64,000 nt of DNA from Burkholderia territorii (GTDB taxonomy: Bacteria > Pseudomonadota > Gammaproteobacteria > Burkholderiales > Burkholderiaceae): NCBI RefSeq assembly GCF_902833055.1, contig NZ_CADFEJ010000001.1, positions 186,001 through 250,000 on the forward strand, read 5' to 3'. Position 1 is the first letter of the stretch, and each line of letters starts with the position of its first letter. Of this stretch, positions 46,931-56,032 are shown piece by piece. A program made the position numbers and the translations under genes. The notes under the pieces were generated by a model, which had not been told where the DNA came from, ran no database searches, and saw only the letters and a program-made list of their open reading frames with translations.

Positions 46931-48331
46931 ATGAGCACTTTCGACAACGTCGTGGCCGGCAGGGCCGCGACGGAAGCTGCCGCCTCCACGCCCGGCGCGA
47001 TCATCGCGCGGCTCGAGCGGCTTCCGGCCAACGCGATGCAGATCCGCGCGCGCGTGCTGATCGGCACGGCCACGTTCTTCGACGGCTTCGACGTGATCAC
47101 GATCGCGGCGACGCTGCCGTTGCTGATTCACAAGTGGGGGCTGTCGCCGACGCAGATCGGCATGCTGATCGCGTCCGGCGCGATCGGCCAGCTGATCGGT
47201 GCGTTCCTGTTTCCCGCGCTCGCGGAGAAGCATGGCCGTGTGAAGGCGATCGCGTGGAGTTCCGCCGTGATCGGCATCACGAGCATCGCGTGCGGCTTCG
47301 CGCCGACGTTCGAGGTGTTCGTGCTGCTGCGGATCCTGCAGGGGCTCGGTCTCGGCGGCGAACTGCCGGTCGCGGCCACGTACATCAACGAAATCACGCG
47401 GGCGCACGGCCGCGGCCGCTTCGTGCTGTTGTATGAAATCGTGTTCCCGATCGGCTTGCTGGTGTCGATGGCGCTCGGCGCATGGCTCGTGCCGCGGTTC
47501 GGCTGGGAGATCATGTACTTCGTCGGCGGGCTGCCGTTGATTCTTGCGCTGGTGCTCACGCATCTGGTGCCGGAATCGCCGCGCTGGCTCGCATCGCGCG
47601 GGCACCTCGCGGAAGCCGGGCGCGCGGTCGGCGTGTTCGAATCGTCGGTGCGCGGCGAGCTGCCGCCGGTCACGCAGGTGGCCGCGTACGACGAGATGGT
47701 CCGTCAGCACCCGAAGCGCCGGATGAGCGACCTGTTCAGCGCAGCGTATCGCAAGCGCACGCTCGCGGTGGCGACGCTTTGGGCGACCTGCGGGTTCATC
47801 CAGTACGGGCTGTCGACGTGGTTGCCGACGATCTACAAGAACTTCTATCACGCGCCGCTGCAGCTCGCGCTGAATCTCGCGGTGATCGGCTCGGTGATGG
47901 GCGTGCTTGGTTCGCTCGCGTCCGCGCTGCTGGTCGACAAGCTCGGCCGCAAGCCGGTGATCGTGTGGTCGTTCGTGCTGTGTGCGCTGTCGCTGGCGTT
48001 CGCGGGCTTCTATCACGCGGCATCGGTGTATGTCGTGGCGACCTTCTGCTCGCTGTCGCTGGGGCTGATGGCGTCGGGCTTCATCACCGCGTACGTGTAT
48101 ACGCCGGAGCAGTATCCGACGAGCATCCGTGCGTCGGGCTGCGGGCTCGGCAGCGCGTGGCTGAAGATCGCGTCGTTCGCGGCGCCGATGATCGTGCCGC
48201 ACGCGATCATCGGCGGCAACCTCGCGCCGGCGTTCTACCTGATCGGCATCGTGCCGCTGATCGCCGCCGTGACGGTTCATCTGGTCGGGATCGAGACGAA
48301 GGGGAAAGTGCTGGAAGCGCTGGAGGCGTGA
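46931..48331 (+). CDS. MFS aromatic-acid transporter
   Basis: This 466-residue MFS permease has about 12 membrane segments. FFDGFDVITIAATLPLL in the first helix resembles the aromatic acid:H+ symporter signature (DGxD). The loop 2-3 motif FPALAEKHGRVKAIAW and the loop 8-9 copy LLVDKLGRKPVIVW are present. It is the last gene of the catabolic operon and presumably imports its substrate across the inner membrane. AGGAG precedes the ATG at 46931. Confidence 0.9.
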   Translation: MSTFDNVVAGRAATEAAASTPGAIIARLERLPANAMQIRARVLIGTATFFDGFDVITIAATLPLLIHKWGLSPTQIGMLIASGAIGQLIGAFLFPALAEKHGRVKAIAWSSAVIGITSIACGFAPTFEVFVLLRILQGLGLGGELPVAATYINEITRAHGRGRFVLLYEIVFPIGLLVSMALGAWLVPRFGWEIMYFVGGLPLILALVLTHLVPESPRWLASRGHLAEAGRAVGVFESSVRGELPPVTQVAAYDEMVRQHPKRRMSDLFSAAYRKRTLAVATLWATCGFIQYGLSTWLPTIYKNFYHAPLQLALNLAVIGSVMGVLGSLASALLVDKLGRKPVIVWSFVLCALSLAFAGFYHAASVYVVATFCSLSLGLMASGFITAYVYTPEQYPTSIRASGCGLGSAWLKIASFAAPMIVPHAIIGGNLAPAFYLIGIVPLIAAVTVHLVGIETKGKVLEALEA

Positions 48332-48359
48332 GCGCGGCTGGCCGTCATCGCTGACGTGG

Positions 48360-48394
48360 ATAAGCCCGGACACTGTCCGGGCTTATTCGTTTTA
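48360..48394 (+). terminator. Rho-independent terminator of the catabolic operon
   Basis: ATAAGCCCGGAC-ACT-GTCCGGGCTTAT is a perfect 12-bp stem followed by TCGTTTTA, 29 bp after the MFS stop codon. It closes the operon that begins at 34888. Confidence 0.88.
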
Positions 48395-48543
48395 CGGCGA
48401 TCGCGTTCGCCGCTCGCGAGCGAGCGGTTCACCGTGTGACGCCCGGGGCTGCGCGCGGCGTTTCGTCCCGCAGGCGGCTTGCCCGATGGCCCGATCGAAC
48501 GTACTCTCTGTCGATACTCCGGCCCACCAGCAGGTTATCGACC

Positions 48544-48945
48544 ATGCAAGCCCATCCTTTGCGTCTTTCCCCCGGCGACGATCTGCGTGGATCGATCGAA
48601 CAGGCATTGCGCCGGCTCGGCGCGGACGCGGCATTCGTGATCCAGGGAATCGGCAGCCTGAGCGTCGCGCAGCTGCGCTTTGCCGGTGTCGATGCGCCGA
48701 CCGAACTGCGCGGCGACCTCGAGATCCTGACGCTCGCCGGTTCCGTCTCGCCGGACGGCGCGCATCTGCACATGTCGGTATCCGATGCGCACGGGCGCGT
48801 GTCGGGCGGACACGTCGCGAGCGGCTGCGTGGTGCGCACGACCGCCGAGATCCTGCTCGCGCTGTTGCCCGCACATCGTTTCTCCCGTGAACCCGATGCG
48901 GACACCGGATTCAACGAGCTGGTGATCCGCCCCGCGCAACGCTGA
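48544..48945 (+). CDS. PPC/DUF296 domain protein
   Basis: This 133-residue single-domain PPC (DUF296) protein has the strands IQGIGSLSVAQLRFAG, the metal-site-like HLHMSVSDAHGRVSGGHVAS and a closing VRTTAEILLALLP. It has no AT-hook. Bacterial members are trimeric with unknown function, possibly DNA- or ligand-binding. The ATG at 48544 follows AGCAGG; codons upstream to 48436 lack support. It stands alone between two terminators or convergent genes. Confidence 0.82.
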   Translation: MQAHPLRLSPGDDLRGSIEQALRRLGADAAFVIQGIGSLSVAQLRFAGVDAPTELRGDLEILTLAGSVSPDGAHLHMSVSDAHGRVSGGHVASGCVVRTTAEILLALLPAHRFSREPDADTGFNELVIRPAQR

Positions 48946-49009
48946 TCGCGAGCGGCGCTCGGTGCGCGGCCGGTCGGCCCGTCGAGACGGCCGCGCACGG
49001 AGGGAGTGC

Positions 49010-50242
49010 TCAACGGGCCGTCCCGGCGAGCACATGGCGGCGGCAATGTTCGAGATACGCCTGTTCATGCACGGCCATCAGTTCGATGATGCTGCGCCAC
49101 AGCCATGAAGGTGCGTCGACGGTTTTCGGGCGTTGACGATGCAGTTCGGTGCGCCATGCACGTTGTGTCGCGTCGTCCATCTGCGCGGCATGCGCGCGGC
49201 CGATCACGCGGGCAAGATACCGCGCGACCTCGATCGCATCGGCTTCCGACAGCCGTTCAGCTTCCAGTTTCAGATCCTGCGGCATCAATTCGCGCATGAC
49301 GACGGAGCGCCCGTCGAGACGGCCGCGCACATCCGGCTCCCCAGCATCGGCGACACGTGACGGGCGCCTTCGAGCACGCGTTGCGCCGGATCGCGCGGCA
49401 TGCGCACGCCGGGATGTCTGGGCGCCTTGGCGGTCGTGGCTTCCTTGATGTCGATCAGATACGGCGGATGTCCGTCGGCGCACGCGTCGTCGATGTCCAG
49501 CATGACCGCGAAGCGGCGCCGCCCGAGCGAGCTGCAGCCCTTTACCCAGTAGGCTGCATCGAGCACCTTCATGCTGGCGTCGCTGTCAGTCTTGCGGCTG
49601 AGCGCCGCGCTGACCGGGGAAAGCGGCGCGGATTCGAACAGCGCGTGGATGGCGTTTCGCTCCTGTTCCGAGAGCGGCCAGAAACGCTTTCCGAGCGGAA
49701 TGTGCGGCGTGATGTTACGGATCGTCTGCCGCTCGAGTTTGCGCCACGATCGATGCAGTGCCGCGTTCATCGCGATTTGCACGGCGGTCGGGCGCTGCAT
49801 GCGTTCGGTCGTGTCGCGGCGCCGGCCGTCGAACGCGCATTCGTAGCCGTCGATCAGTGCCTCGATCATCCGCCACGTGACGACACCGGGCAGATCCGAG
49901 CTGCGAGCCGCGGTCGCGAGCGAGAAGCCGAGCCGCAGCACGTCGTGAACGGGATTGCCGATCACGCTCTGGTCGAGGTCGCGAATCTGCACGGCGACTT
50001 CGCCCGTCTTCGCCGCGACCGGCCCCAGATTGCCGAGATGGCAGTCGCCGCCGATCCATACTGCGGGCCCGTCGGGCAACGTTCCGCGGCGATGGTCCGC
50101 CAGCCACGCGTAGAAGCGGTCCGCGCTGCCACGCGTATAGGTGTGTATCGAGCGCCATCTTGCGGCTGCGCAGGCGCGCGAGGATTTGCGCACGTTGGTC
50201 GCTGGAAGGCAGCCGCGAGGATTTCGATACCTTTTTTGCCAT
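49010..50242 (-). pseudogene. DUF2252 family gene with two compensating frameshifts
   Basis: This DUF2252 (kinase-like fold) gene is spread over three frames. The start (ATG 50242, AAGGAGAA upstream) encodes MAKKVSKSSRLPSSDQRAQI up to RKMAL. Near 50138-50150 the frame shifts and continues as TYTRGSADRFYAWLADHR and IGGDCHLGNLGPVAAKTGEV through LGSRMCAA. Near 49310-49330 it shifts back to the original frame as DGRSVVMRELMPQDLKLEAE to the stop. All parts are well preserved, so either recent inactivation or sequencing indels explain it. Read as one protein it would have about 410 residues. It follows an NRAMP-like gene on the same strand. Confidence 0.75.
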
Positions 50243-50338
50243 GATTCGTTCTCCTTCCGACCTGTGTGACACGCACTTGGTGCGTACGCCGGCCGCGCGG
50301 CGACGCAGCGCCGGCGCGGCTCGCCTGGCACACGCACC

Positions 50339-51625
50339 TTAGCCCGGCACGAACACGCCCATGGCCGCGATTGCCATCGCGCACGTCGCGAGCCATCCGC
50401 CCCATGCCAGCGTGCCGGTGATCGCGAACTTGCCCATGATGCGCCGGCTGCCGGCCATCAGCATCATCACGACCATGATCGGCACGGCGGTCACGCCGTT
50501 GATGACCGCGCTCCAGTACAGCGCGCGGATCGGGTCGAAATGCAGGAACGTGACCACGACGCCGCCGATGATCGCCAGCGCGATGACCGCATAGAATTCC
50601 GGCGCGACGCCGAGCTTCAGCGCGAGACTGTTGCGCCAGCGGAAGGTGCCCGCGGCCGCATAGGCGGCCGATCCCGCGAGCACCGGCAGCGCCAGCAGGC
50701 CGGTGCCGATGATCCCGAGCGCGAACAGCACGTACGCGAAGTGCCCGCCAATCGGCTCCAGCGCCCGCGCGGCATCCGCCGACGTCTTCACGTCGATGTG
50801 GTGCAGATGGAGCGTGGCCGCCGCGGTCAGCGTGATGAAGAACCCGATGACATTCGATACGCCCATCCCGACCCAGGTATCGAAGTTGATCCGGCGCAGC
50901 TGCGCGGGTGCCTGGTGCGGCGCACGCCGCAACGAGCGCTGGCTCGGCACCGCACGCAGTTCCTCGACTTCCTGCGACGCCTGCCAGAAGAACAGATAAG
51001 GGCTGATCGTGGTGCCGAGCACGGCGATGACCGTGGTCAGGTATGCGGCGGACCACTGGAAGTGCGGCCGCACGATCGCACGGCCGACCTCCCGCCACGG
51101 GACGGGCACGATGAGCGCCACCGCGACATACGCGAGCAGGATCAGCGCGGTCCATTTGAGCAGGCGCGCATAGCGATCGTACGGCACGAAGATCTGCAGC
51201 ACGGCGGACACGGCGCCCAGGCATACGACATAGAGTTCTTGCGGGCCGTGCAGCAGCAGGTTGAGCGCCGCACCCATCGCCGACAGGTCGGCCGCGATGT
51301 TGATCACGTTCGCGACGATCAGCAGCACGACCGTGGCGTAGAGCAGCCAGCACGGATAGTGCGTGCGCATGTTCGACGCGAGGCCCTTGCCCGTCACGCG
51401 GCCGATGCGCGCGCTGACGAGCTGGATGGCGGTCATCAGCGGATAGGTCAGCAGCAGCGCCCACAGCAGCTCGAAGCCGAATTGCGCGCCCGCCTGCGAG
51501 TACGTGCCGATGCCGGACGGATCGTCGTCGGCGGCGCCGGTGACGAGGCCGGGCCCGAGACGGCGGAGCCAGTTTGCGGCACGCGGACGGTGCTGCGCCG
51601 AATCGGGGGACTCGTTGTCGTTCAT
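50339..51625 (-). CDS. NRAMP-related metal transporter with atypical metal motifs
   Basis: This 428-residue NRAMP/SLC11-fold transporter has about 11 membrane segments. Helix 1 carries DDDPSGIGTYSQAGAQFGFE, with DPSG (35-38) where canonical NRAMPs have DPGN. Helix 6 reads GTTISPYLFFWQASQEVEE where canonical proteins have MPH. These changes remove the usual Asn and Met metal ligands and suggest a different ion, such as Mg, or a divergent clade. No good ribosome site is obvious, but the ATG at 51625 fits the family N-terminus. Confidence 0.85.
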   Translation of the reverse strand: MNDNESPDSAQHRPRAANWLRRLGPGLVTGAADDDPSGIGTYSQAGAQFGFELLWALLLTYPLMTAIQLVSARIGRVTGKGLASNMRTHYPCWLLYATVVLLIVANVINIAADLSAMGAALNLLLHGPQELYVVCLGAVSAVLQIFVPYDRYARLLKWTALILLAYVAVALIVPVPWREVGRAIVRPHFQWSAAYLTTVIAVLGTTISPYLFFWQASQEVEELRAVPSQRSLRRAPHQAPAQLRRINFDTWVGMGVSNVIGFFITLTAAATLHLHHIDVKTSADAARALEPIGGHFAYVLFALGIIGTGLLALPVLAGSAAYAAAGTFRWRNSLALKLGVAPEFYAVIALAIIGGVVVTFLHFDPIRALYWSAVINGVTAVPIMVVMMLMAGSRRIMGKFAITGTLAWGGWLATCAMAIAAMGVFVPG

Positions 51626-51910
51626 GATCGCGACCCGTGGGGGAGGGGACGATCGATCCGCAAGTAGCGTGCCCGGCCGGCGCGGTCGGCGGGGCCGGGC
51701 TTTGACGCGTGTCGAGCGCCCGCCGGGCGCGACACGGAACAACGGAAAGCCGGCGTGGCCTAGGCGCGGGAAGAAAGGGCTGGGAAGCGGCGCGTGGCCG
51801 GATCCGGCCGCGGAATACGACGGGCGTGCCCCTCGATTCGCGCCAGCGCCTTTCGCCGCGGCAGGTGCGACGGGGAACCGCTACCGCTCATCGGCGGCGC
51901 GTGTCCGGCA

Positions 51911-52159
51911 TCAACGTGCTGCGGTCGCCACGTCCTGATTGCCGCGCCCGCTCACGAGGCATGCCGACATGAAGGCTTCGCTCTGGCTGTCGGCGGCCGC
52001 GCTGCCGAAGCCCTTGCCGAGCGCGTCATATTTCACTTGCTGGGCGCCCTGCGAGCAGGCTGCCGGGCTCGCATCGCGGCCTTGCGCATGCAGCAACGCG
52101 CGGTCGCCGATCAGATAGGCCAGCAGCGCAAAAAAAGCGATGTGTACGACTCGTCTCAT
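51911..52159 (-). CDS. small exported protein of unknown function
   Basis: This 82-residue protein has one N-terminal hydrophobic segment (VVHIAFFALLAYLIGDRALL), either a signal peptide or an anchor, then a soluble part with two Cys (PAACSQGAQQV and FMSACLVSG). GAGGAGAC lies 6-12 nt before the ATG at 52159, a strong ribosome site that sets the start. No family is recognised. Confidence 0.65.
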   Translation of the reverse strand: MRRVVHIAFFALLAYLIGDRALLHAQGRDASPAACSQGAQQVKYDALGKGFGSAAADSQSEAFMSACLVSGRGNQDVATAAR

Positions 52160-52507
52160 GGATCGTCTCCTCGTCGCTCGAGCGTAACGCGGACCGGCTG
52201 CGCGAGGCACTTGGGGCTTCCCCCGGTAAACGTCTGCGGAAATGACGACGAGCAGGTGATCGCTTCCCTTTTTTACAGCGCGCACGCGCAAAAGCGGCAT
52301 TGGGCGGCCCGCTGCCGGCGCATGCGATCGACGCGAGTTTGACGAATATCAGGTTACGCGCGGGGCGAGACGGTCGGCCCCGCAGTCAAGGCGATAGCAT
52401 GAATGCATGTTTCAACGGAACGCAATGCGCGGCGAGCGATGGGCGCAATGGTTTCGAACGCAACAGTTAAATGCCGGGCATCGCTGTCGAATTAGTGAGG
52501 AATCCAA
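52160..52507. other. intergenic region before the 36-residue membrane peptide
   Basis: This 348-bp divergent gap holds no convincing gene. It must contain promoters for the small exported protein (minus) and the membrane peptide (plus). A T-run at 52268-52275 and an AT-richer patch around 52460-52500 are the only visible features. Confidence 0.5.
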
Positions 52508-52618
52508 ATGCTGAACGTATCTTCGGTCCTGATCAGCCTGGCGCCGATGTGGGCCATTTTGCTGGTTGCGTCGTCCGCCGCGGCCTATCTCGTGTTCTGG
52601 CGCAAGGTCATCAAGTAA
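52508..52618 (+). CDS. 36-residue single-span membrane peptide
   Basis: A 37-codon frame (with stop) starts at ATG 52508, 7 nt after GAGG in GTGAGG, a good ribosome site. The peptide begins MLNVSSVLISLAPMWAILLV, is hydrophobic for about 27 residues and ends with the basic tail WRKVIK. This is typical of a small inner-membrane protein with a cytoplasmic C-terminus. It converges on the universal stress protein gene. No family is recognised. Confidence 0.6.
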   Translation: MLNVSSVLISLAPMWAILLVASSAAAYLVFWRKVIK

Positions 52619-52637
52619 GCGTGACGCGCTGAACGAT

Positions 52638-53072
52638 CTATCTGACTGCCGTTACCGGCACATTCGAGATTCGCACGAGCCGGCCCATCACGCTGTCGCG
52701 GAAAATCGACAGCAACTGATGAAACACGTCGTGCCGCGGCGCGACGACGACGATTTCGTCGCAACCCGTTTCGGCCGCAACGGCCGCGATCGTGTCGGCA
52801 ACCGGGCCGACCTTCTTCACGATGCTGTACTGGACACCGGCTTCCCGCAGCACTCGCTCGGCCGCCGCCAGATCGGCGCATGCGAACTTGTCCTCGATCG
52901 AGCGCAGTCGCGACAGCGGGTGAAACGCCTCGAGCCGCGTTGCTTCGAGCGGCGGCTGGACGTTGATCAGCACGATTTCCGACGCGCAGTGCTCGCGATA
53001 AAGGAAGGTAGCGTGGCGGACCGCCTGCAGGGAGCGAGGCGAATGACCGACCGGAACCAGCAGCTTGAGCAT
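52638..53072 (-). CDS. universal stress protein (UspA family)
   Basis: This 144-residue UspA-fold protein has an N-terminal strand and helix MLKLLVPVGHSPRSLQAVRH, a central ASEIVLINVQPP and a C-terminal VPVTAVR. The Gly-rich ATP loop (G-2x-G-9x-G) is replaced by APRHDVFHQLLSIF, so it probably belongs to the non-ATP-binding group. GGAG lies 8-11 nt before the ATG. Confidence 0.88.
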   Translation of the reverse strand: MLKLLVPVGHSPRSLQAVRHATFLYREHCASEIVLINVQPPLEATRLEAFHPLSRLRSIEDKFACADLAAAERVLREAGVQYSIVKKVGPVADTIAAVAAETGCDEIVVVAPRHDVFHQLLSIFRDSVMGRLVRISNVPVTAVR

Positions 53073-53212
53073 GGAAAATGCTCCGTAGTCGAGATGTTCC
53101 CAGCGTAGTGCGCCGCCGGCTCGCGTGCCCTAAAGATATCGGGCGGCTGCGTAAAAATCTCGTCAACGTCCGTCGCCGCGTGTTGCGCCTATTAGAAATA
53201 TAAGAAATTTAA

Positions 53213-53233
53213 GTTTATGCGCATAAACGTTTA
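53213..53233. promoter_or_regulatory. overlapping palindromes upstream of the amidase gene
   Basis: GTTTATGCGCATAAAC (53213-53228) is a perfect 16-bp palindrome. It overlaps TAAACGTTTA (53224-53233), a 10-bp palindrome of LacI-operator type. They lie in an AT-rich patch between the divergent universal stress and amidase genes, 235 bp before the amidase start. They look like an operator, but no cognate regulator gene is nearby. Confidence 0.45.
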
Positions 53234-53467
53234 CACCGATCGGCCGGGGGCGGCAGCCCGACGTCGGCTGCCGTGCGGCGTACCGCGCGGATTTAGTCGA
53301 ATCCTCGATGAATCGCGGCGGAAAATATCGGAGGTCGGCCATCCGGGCTCGCGTAGAGTAGAGCATCGACCGCGGCGCGGCCGTTCCCCGGCGCCTTCCT
53401 GGCCATTCGGGATGGACCGCCGCCACCACGCGGCCCGCCATTCCATTCCGATTCCAGGAGACTTCGC

Positions 53468-54952
53468 ATGCCGCACGGCGCCCCGCAGCTTCTCGCCCCC
53501 GCATCCATCACCGTCGATCCGATCGTGGCCCTGTCGGCCGGCGAACTCGCGTCGGCGATCCGCGGCAAGGAGGTTTCCTGCGTCGAGACGATGCGCGCAT
53601 ATCTCGATCACATCGAGCGCGTGAACGGCGCCGTGAACGCGCTGGTGTCGCTGCGCGATCGCGCGACGCTGCTCGCCGAGGCAGCGGAAAAGGATGCCGC
53701 GCTTGCGCGCGGCGAATATCACGGCTGGCTGCACGGGATGCCGCAGGCGCCGAAGGACCTCGCGATGACCAAAGGGCTGCGCACGACCTACGGCTCGCCG
53801 ATCTTCCGCGATAACGTGCCGCAGGCCGATTCGGTCGGTGTCGGCCGAATGCGGGCGGCGGGCGCGATCTTCATCGGCAAGACCAACACGCCGGAGTTCG
53901 GACTCGGTTCGCATACGTTCAACGAAGTTCACGGCGCGACGCGCAATCCGTACGATCTGACGAAAAGTGCGGGCGGCAGCAGCGGCGGCACGGCCGCCGC
54001 GCTCGCGTCGCGCATGCTGCCCGTCGCGGACGGCAGCGATTTCGGCGGCTCGCTGCGCAATCCGGCCGCGTTCTGCAACATCTACGGGTTCCGTCCGTCG
54101 CAGGGCCGCGTGCCGCGCTGGCCGGGCGTCGACGTGTTCATGCAGCAGCTCGGCATCGAAGGGCCGATGGGGCGCACCGTCGGCGACGTCGCGCGCTTGC
54201 TCGCGATCCAGGCCGGCTACGACCCGAACGATCCGCTGTCGCTCGCGGAGGATCCTGCCGTCTTCGCGGGGCCGCTCGACAAGGACCTGCGCGGCGAGCG
54301 CATCGCGTGGGTCGGCGACTGGAACGGCTACCTCGCGACCGAGCCCGGTGTGCTCGCGCAGTGCGAAAAGGGCCTCGCGACGCTGCGCGAGATCGGCTGC
54401 GACGTCGATGCGGCGCTGCCGGCGTTCGCGCCCGAGCGGATCTGGCGCCTGTGGCTCGCGCATCGGCATCTGCTGTCGGGCGGCGGGTTGCTCGCGCACT
54501 ATCGCGACCCCGCGCGGCGCGCGCTGCTCAAGCCCGAGGCGATCTACGAGGTCGAAGGGCTGCTCGCGATGCAGGGCGCCGCCGTGTTCGACGCGAGCAT
54601 CGAGCGCACCGCGTGGCACCAGGCCGTGCTGAGCTTCTTCGACCGTTACGACTTCATCGCGGCGCCGACCGCGCAGGTGTTCCCGTTCGACGTCGACCAG
54701 CGCTGGCCGAAGGAAATCGCGGGCCGCGCGATGGATACCTACCACCGCTGGATGGAGACGGTCGTGCCGTGGACGCTGGCCGGCTGCCCTGTGATCAGCG
54801 TACCGGTCGGCTTCAACGATGCCGGATTGCCGATGGGCATGCAACTGATCGGCCGGCCGCGCGCGGATCTCGCGGTGCTGCAGCTCGCGCGCGGCTACGA
54901 GCAGGCCGCCGACTGGGTCGGGCAGCGTCGGCCGGCGTGGATGGCTGCGTGA
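53468..54952 (+). CDS. amidase (amidase-signature family)
   Basis: This 494-residue amidase has Lys96 (QAPKDLAM), the Ser pair at 171-172 in SAGGSSGGTAAALA and the nucleophile Ser195 in GSDFGGSLRNP, giving the Ser-cisSer-Lys triad. The family length is normal. It hydrolyses a carboxamide to acid and ammonia; the substrate is unknown. AGGAG lies 8 nt before the ATG. The gene stands alone with palindromic elements upstream. Confidence 0.92.
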   Translation: MPHGAPQLLAPASITVDPIVALSAGELASAIRGKEVSCVETMRAYLDHIERVNGAVNALVSLRDRATLLAEAAEKDAALARGEYHGWLHGMPQAPKDLAMTKGLRTTYGSPIFRDNVPQADSVGVGRMRAAGAIFIGKTNTPEFGLGSHTFNEVHGATRNPYDLTKSAGGSSGGTAAALASRMLPVADGSDFGGSLRNPAAFCNIYGFRPSQGRVPRWPGVDVFMQQLGIEGPMGRTVGDVARLLAIQAGYDPNDPLSLAEDPAVFAGPLDKDLRGERIAWVGDWNGYLATEPGVLAQCEKGLATLREIGCDVDAALPAFAPERIWRLWLAHRHLLSGGGLLAHYRDPARRALLKPEAIYEVEGLLAMQGAAVFDASIERTAWHQAVLSFFDRYDFIAAPTAQVFPFDVDQRWPKEIAGRAMDTYHRWMETVVPWTLAGCPVISVPVGFNDAGLPMGMQLIGRPRADLAVLQLARGYEQAADWVGQRRPAWMAA

Positions 54953-55198
54953 TGCGTGATCCGGCGTCGACCGCGGACGCGCGGGACAAGCGATATTGAT
55001 GCGCAACACGAACGAATCCGCGCGCATGCCCGACATCGCGCGAAAAACGCGGACGAATGCGCACGCCGAGCCGGCACGGCGGCGGAAATGCAAGCCGCCG
55101 CGGCGCCCGATTTCGTTTCGATGTGTTTCAGTCGTTGCGGCGGCGCGCGGCGCGCTTCGACAATATCGGCCTCAACCATTCGGGCACGAGGCAAACAA

Positions 55199-55891
55199 AT
55201 GAAGCAGATTCGCGCGACGGGCAAGCACCTGGCATCGGCAGGCATCGCATTCGGCATCCTGCTGGGGGCGAACGGCGCCGCGCATGCGCAGCTCGACCTG
55301 CAGTCGATCGGCTCGGCGCTGCTCGGCGGCGGGCAACAACAGGCCGCACCCACGCAGGGCGGTGTCGCGCAGCTGATGCAGGCGTATGTCGGCGCGAACC
55401 AGCAGGTGCTGGCCGGCCAGTCGTCGCTCGCGTCGGCGATGGGCCTTACCGGCGCGGCCGGGCAGGCGCAGCAGGCCGCCAGCCTGCTCGGCGGCGGCAA
55501 CGCGTTGACGCCGGCCGCGCTGTCGCAGATGGGCGGCGCGCAGCAGTCGGTGTCGCAGGCGCTCGGCCAGGCGTTCGCAAGCGGTGGCGCGACGCACGGC
55601 CCGATCGACAAGCAGGCGTTCAGCAACGGCCTCGCGTCGCTCGGCCAAGGCCTCACGCAGTATTCGCAGCTGCAGTCGGGGCTCGGCAATCTCGGTTCGA
55701 CCAGCGCCGCGTCGCTGCTGCAGTCGGGCCTGAATCCGCAGAACATGCAGGCGGCGTCGTATATCGCGCAGAGCGCGCCGGGCCAGTTGCAGTCGCTCGC
55801 GTCCACGCTCAGCCAGGCCGTGCAGTTCGCGACGAGCCAGGGCATTTCGGTACCGTCGGTCGCGTCGTCCGCGCTGAAGCTGCTGCCGTAA
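55199..55891 (+). CDS. exported Gln/Ser/Gly-rich protein of unknown function
   Basis: This 230-residue protein has a signal peptide (GIAFGILLGANGAAHAQ). The mature part is low in charge and rich in Gln, Ala, Gly and Ser with repeated short motifs (LGGGQQQ, SLLGGGN, SQALGQAFASGG), mostly helical. There are no Cys residues. GAGG lies 8 nt before the ATG at 55199; upstream codons are unconvincing. No family is recognised. A pentanucleotide repeat follows the stop codon. Confidence 0.68.
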   Translation: MKQIRATGKHLASAGIAFGILLGANGAAHAQLDLQSIGSALLGGGQQQAAPTQGGVAQLMQAYVGANQQVLAGQSSLASAMGLTGAAGQAQQAASLLGGGNALTPAALSQMGGAQQSVSQALGQAFASGGATHGPIDKQAFSNGLASLGQGLTQYSQLQSGLGNLGSTSAASLLQSGLNPQNMQAASYIAQSAPGQLQSLASTLSQAVQFATSQGISVPSVASSALKLLP

Positions 55892-55899
55892 CGCTGTCG

Positions 55900-55929
55900 C
55901 ACGCCACGCCACGCCACGCCACGCCACGC
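55900..55929. repeat. six tandem CACGC pentanucleotides
   Basis: CACGC is repeated six times without interruption, 9 bp after the stop codon of the exported protein and 104 bp before the N-acetyltransferase start. Such a simple repeat may vary in copy number by slippage; it lies outside any reading frame. Confidence 0.9.
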
Positions 55930-56032
55930 GCCGCGGTGCCGGCGGCGCGCGGCGATCCGGGATGGCCCCGCGCACCATGGGGATTTCGCTCGATGTTATC
56001 GTTGCACGTCCCTCCGTTTCCGGTGCCGGTTC

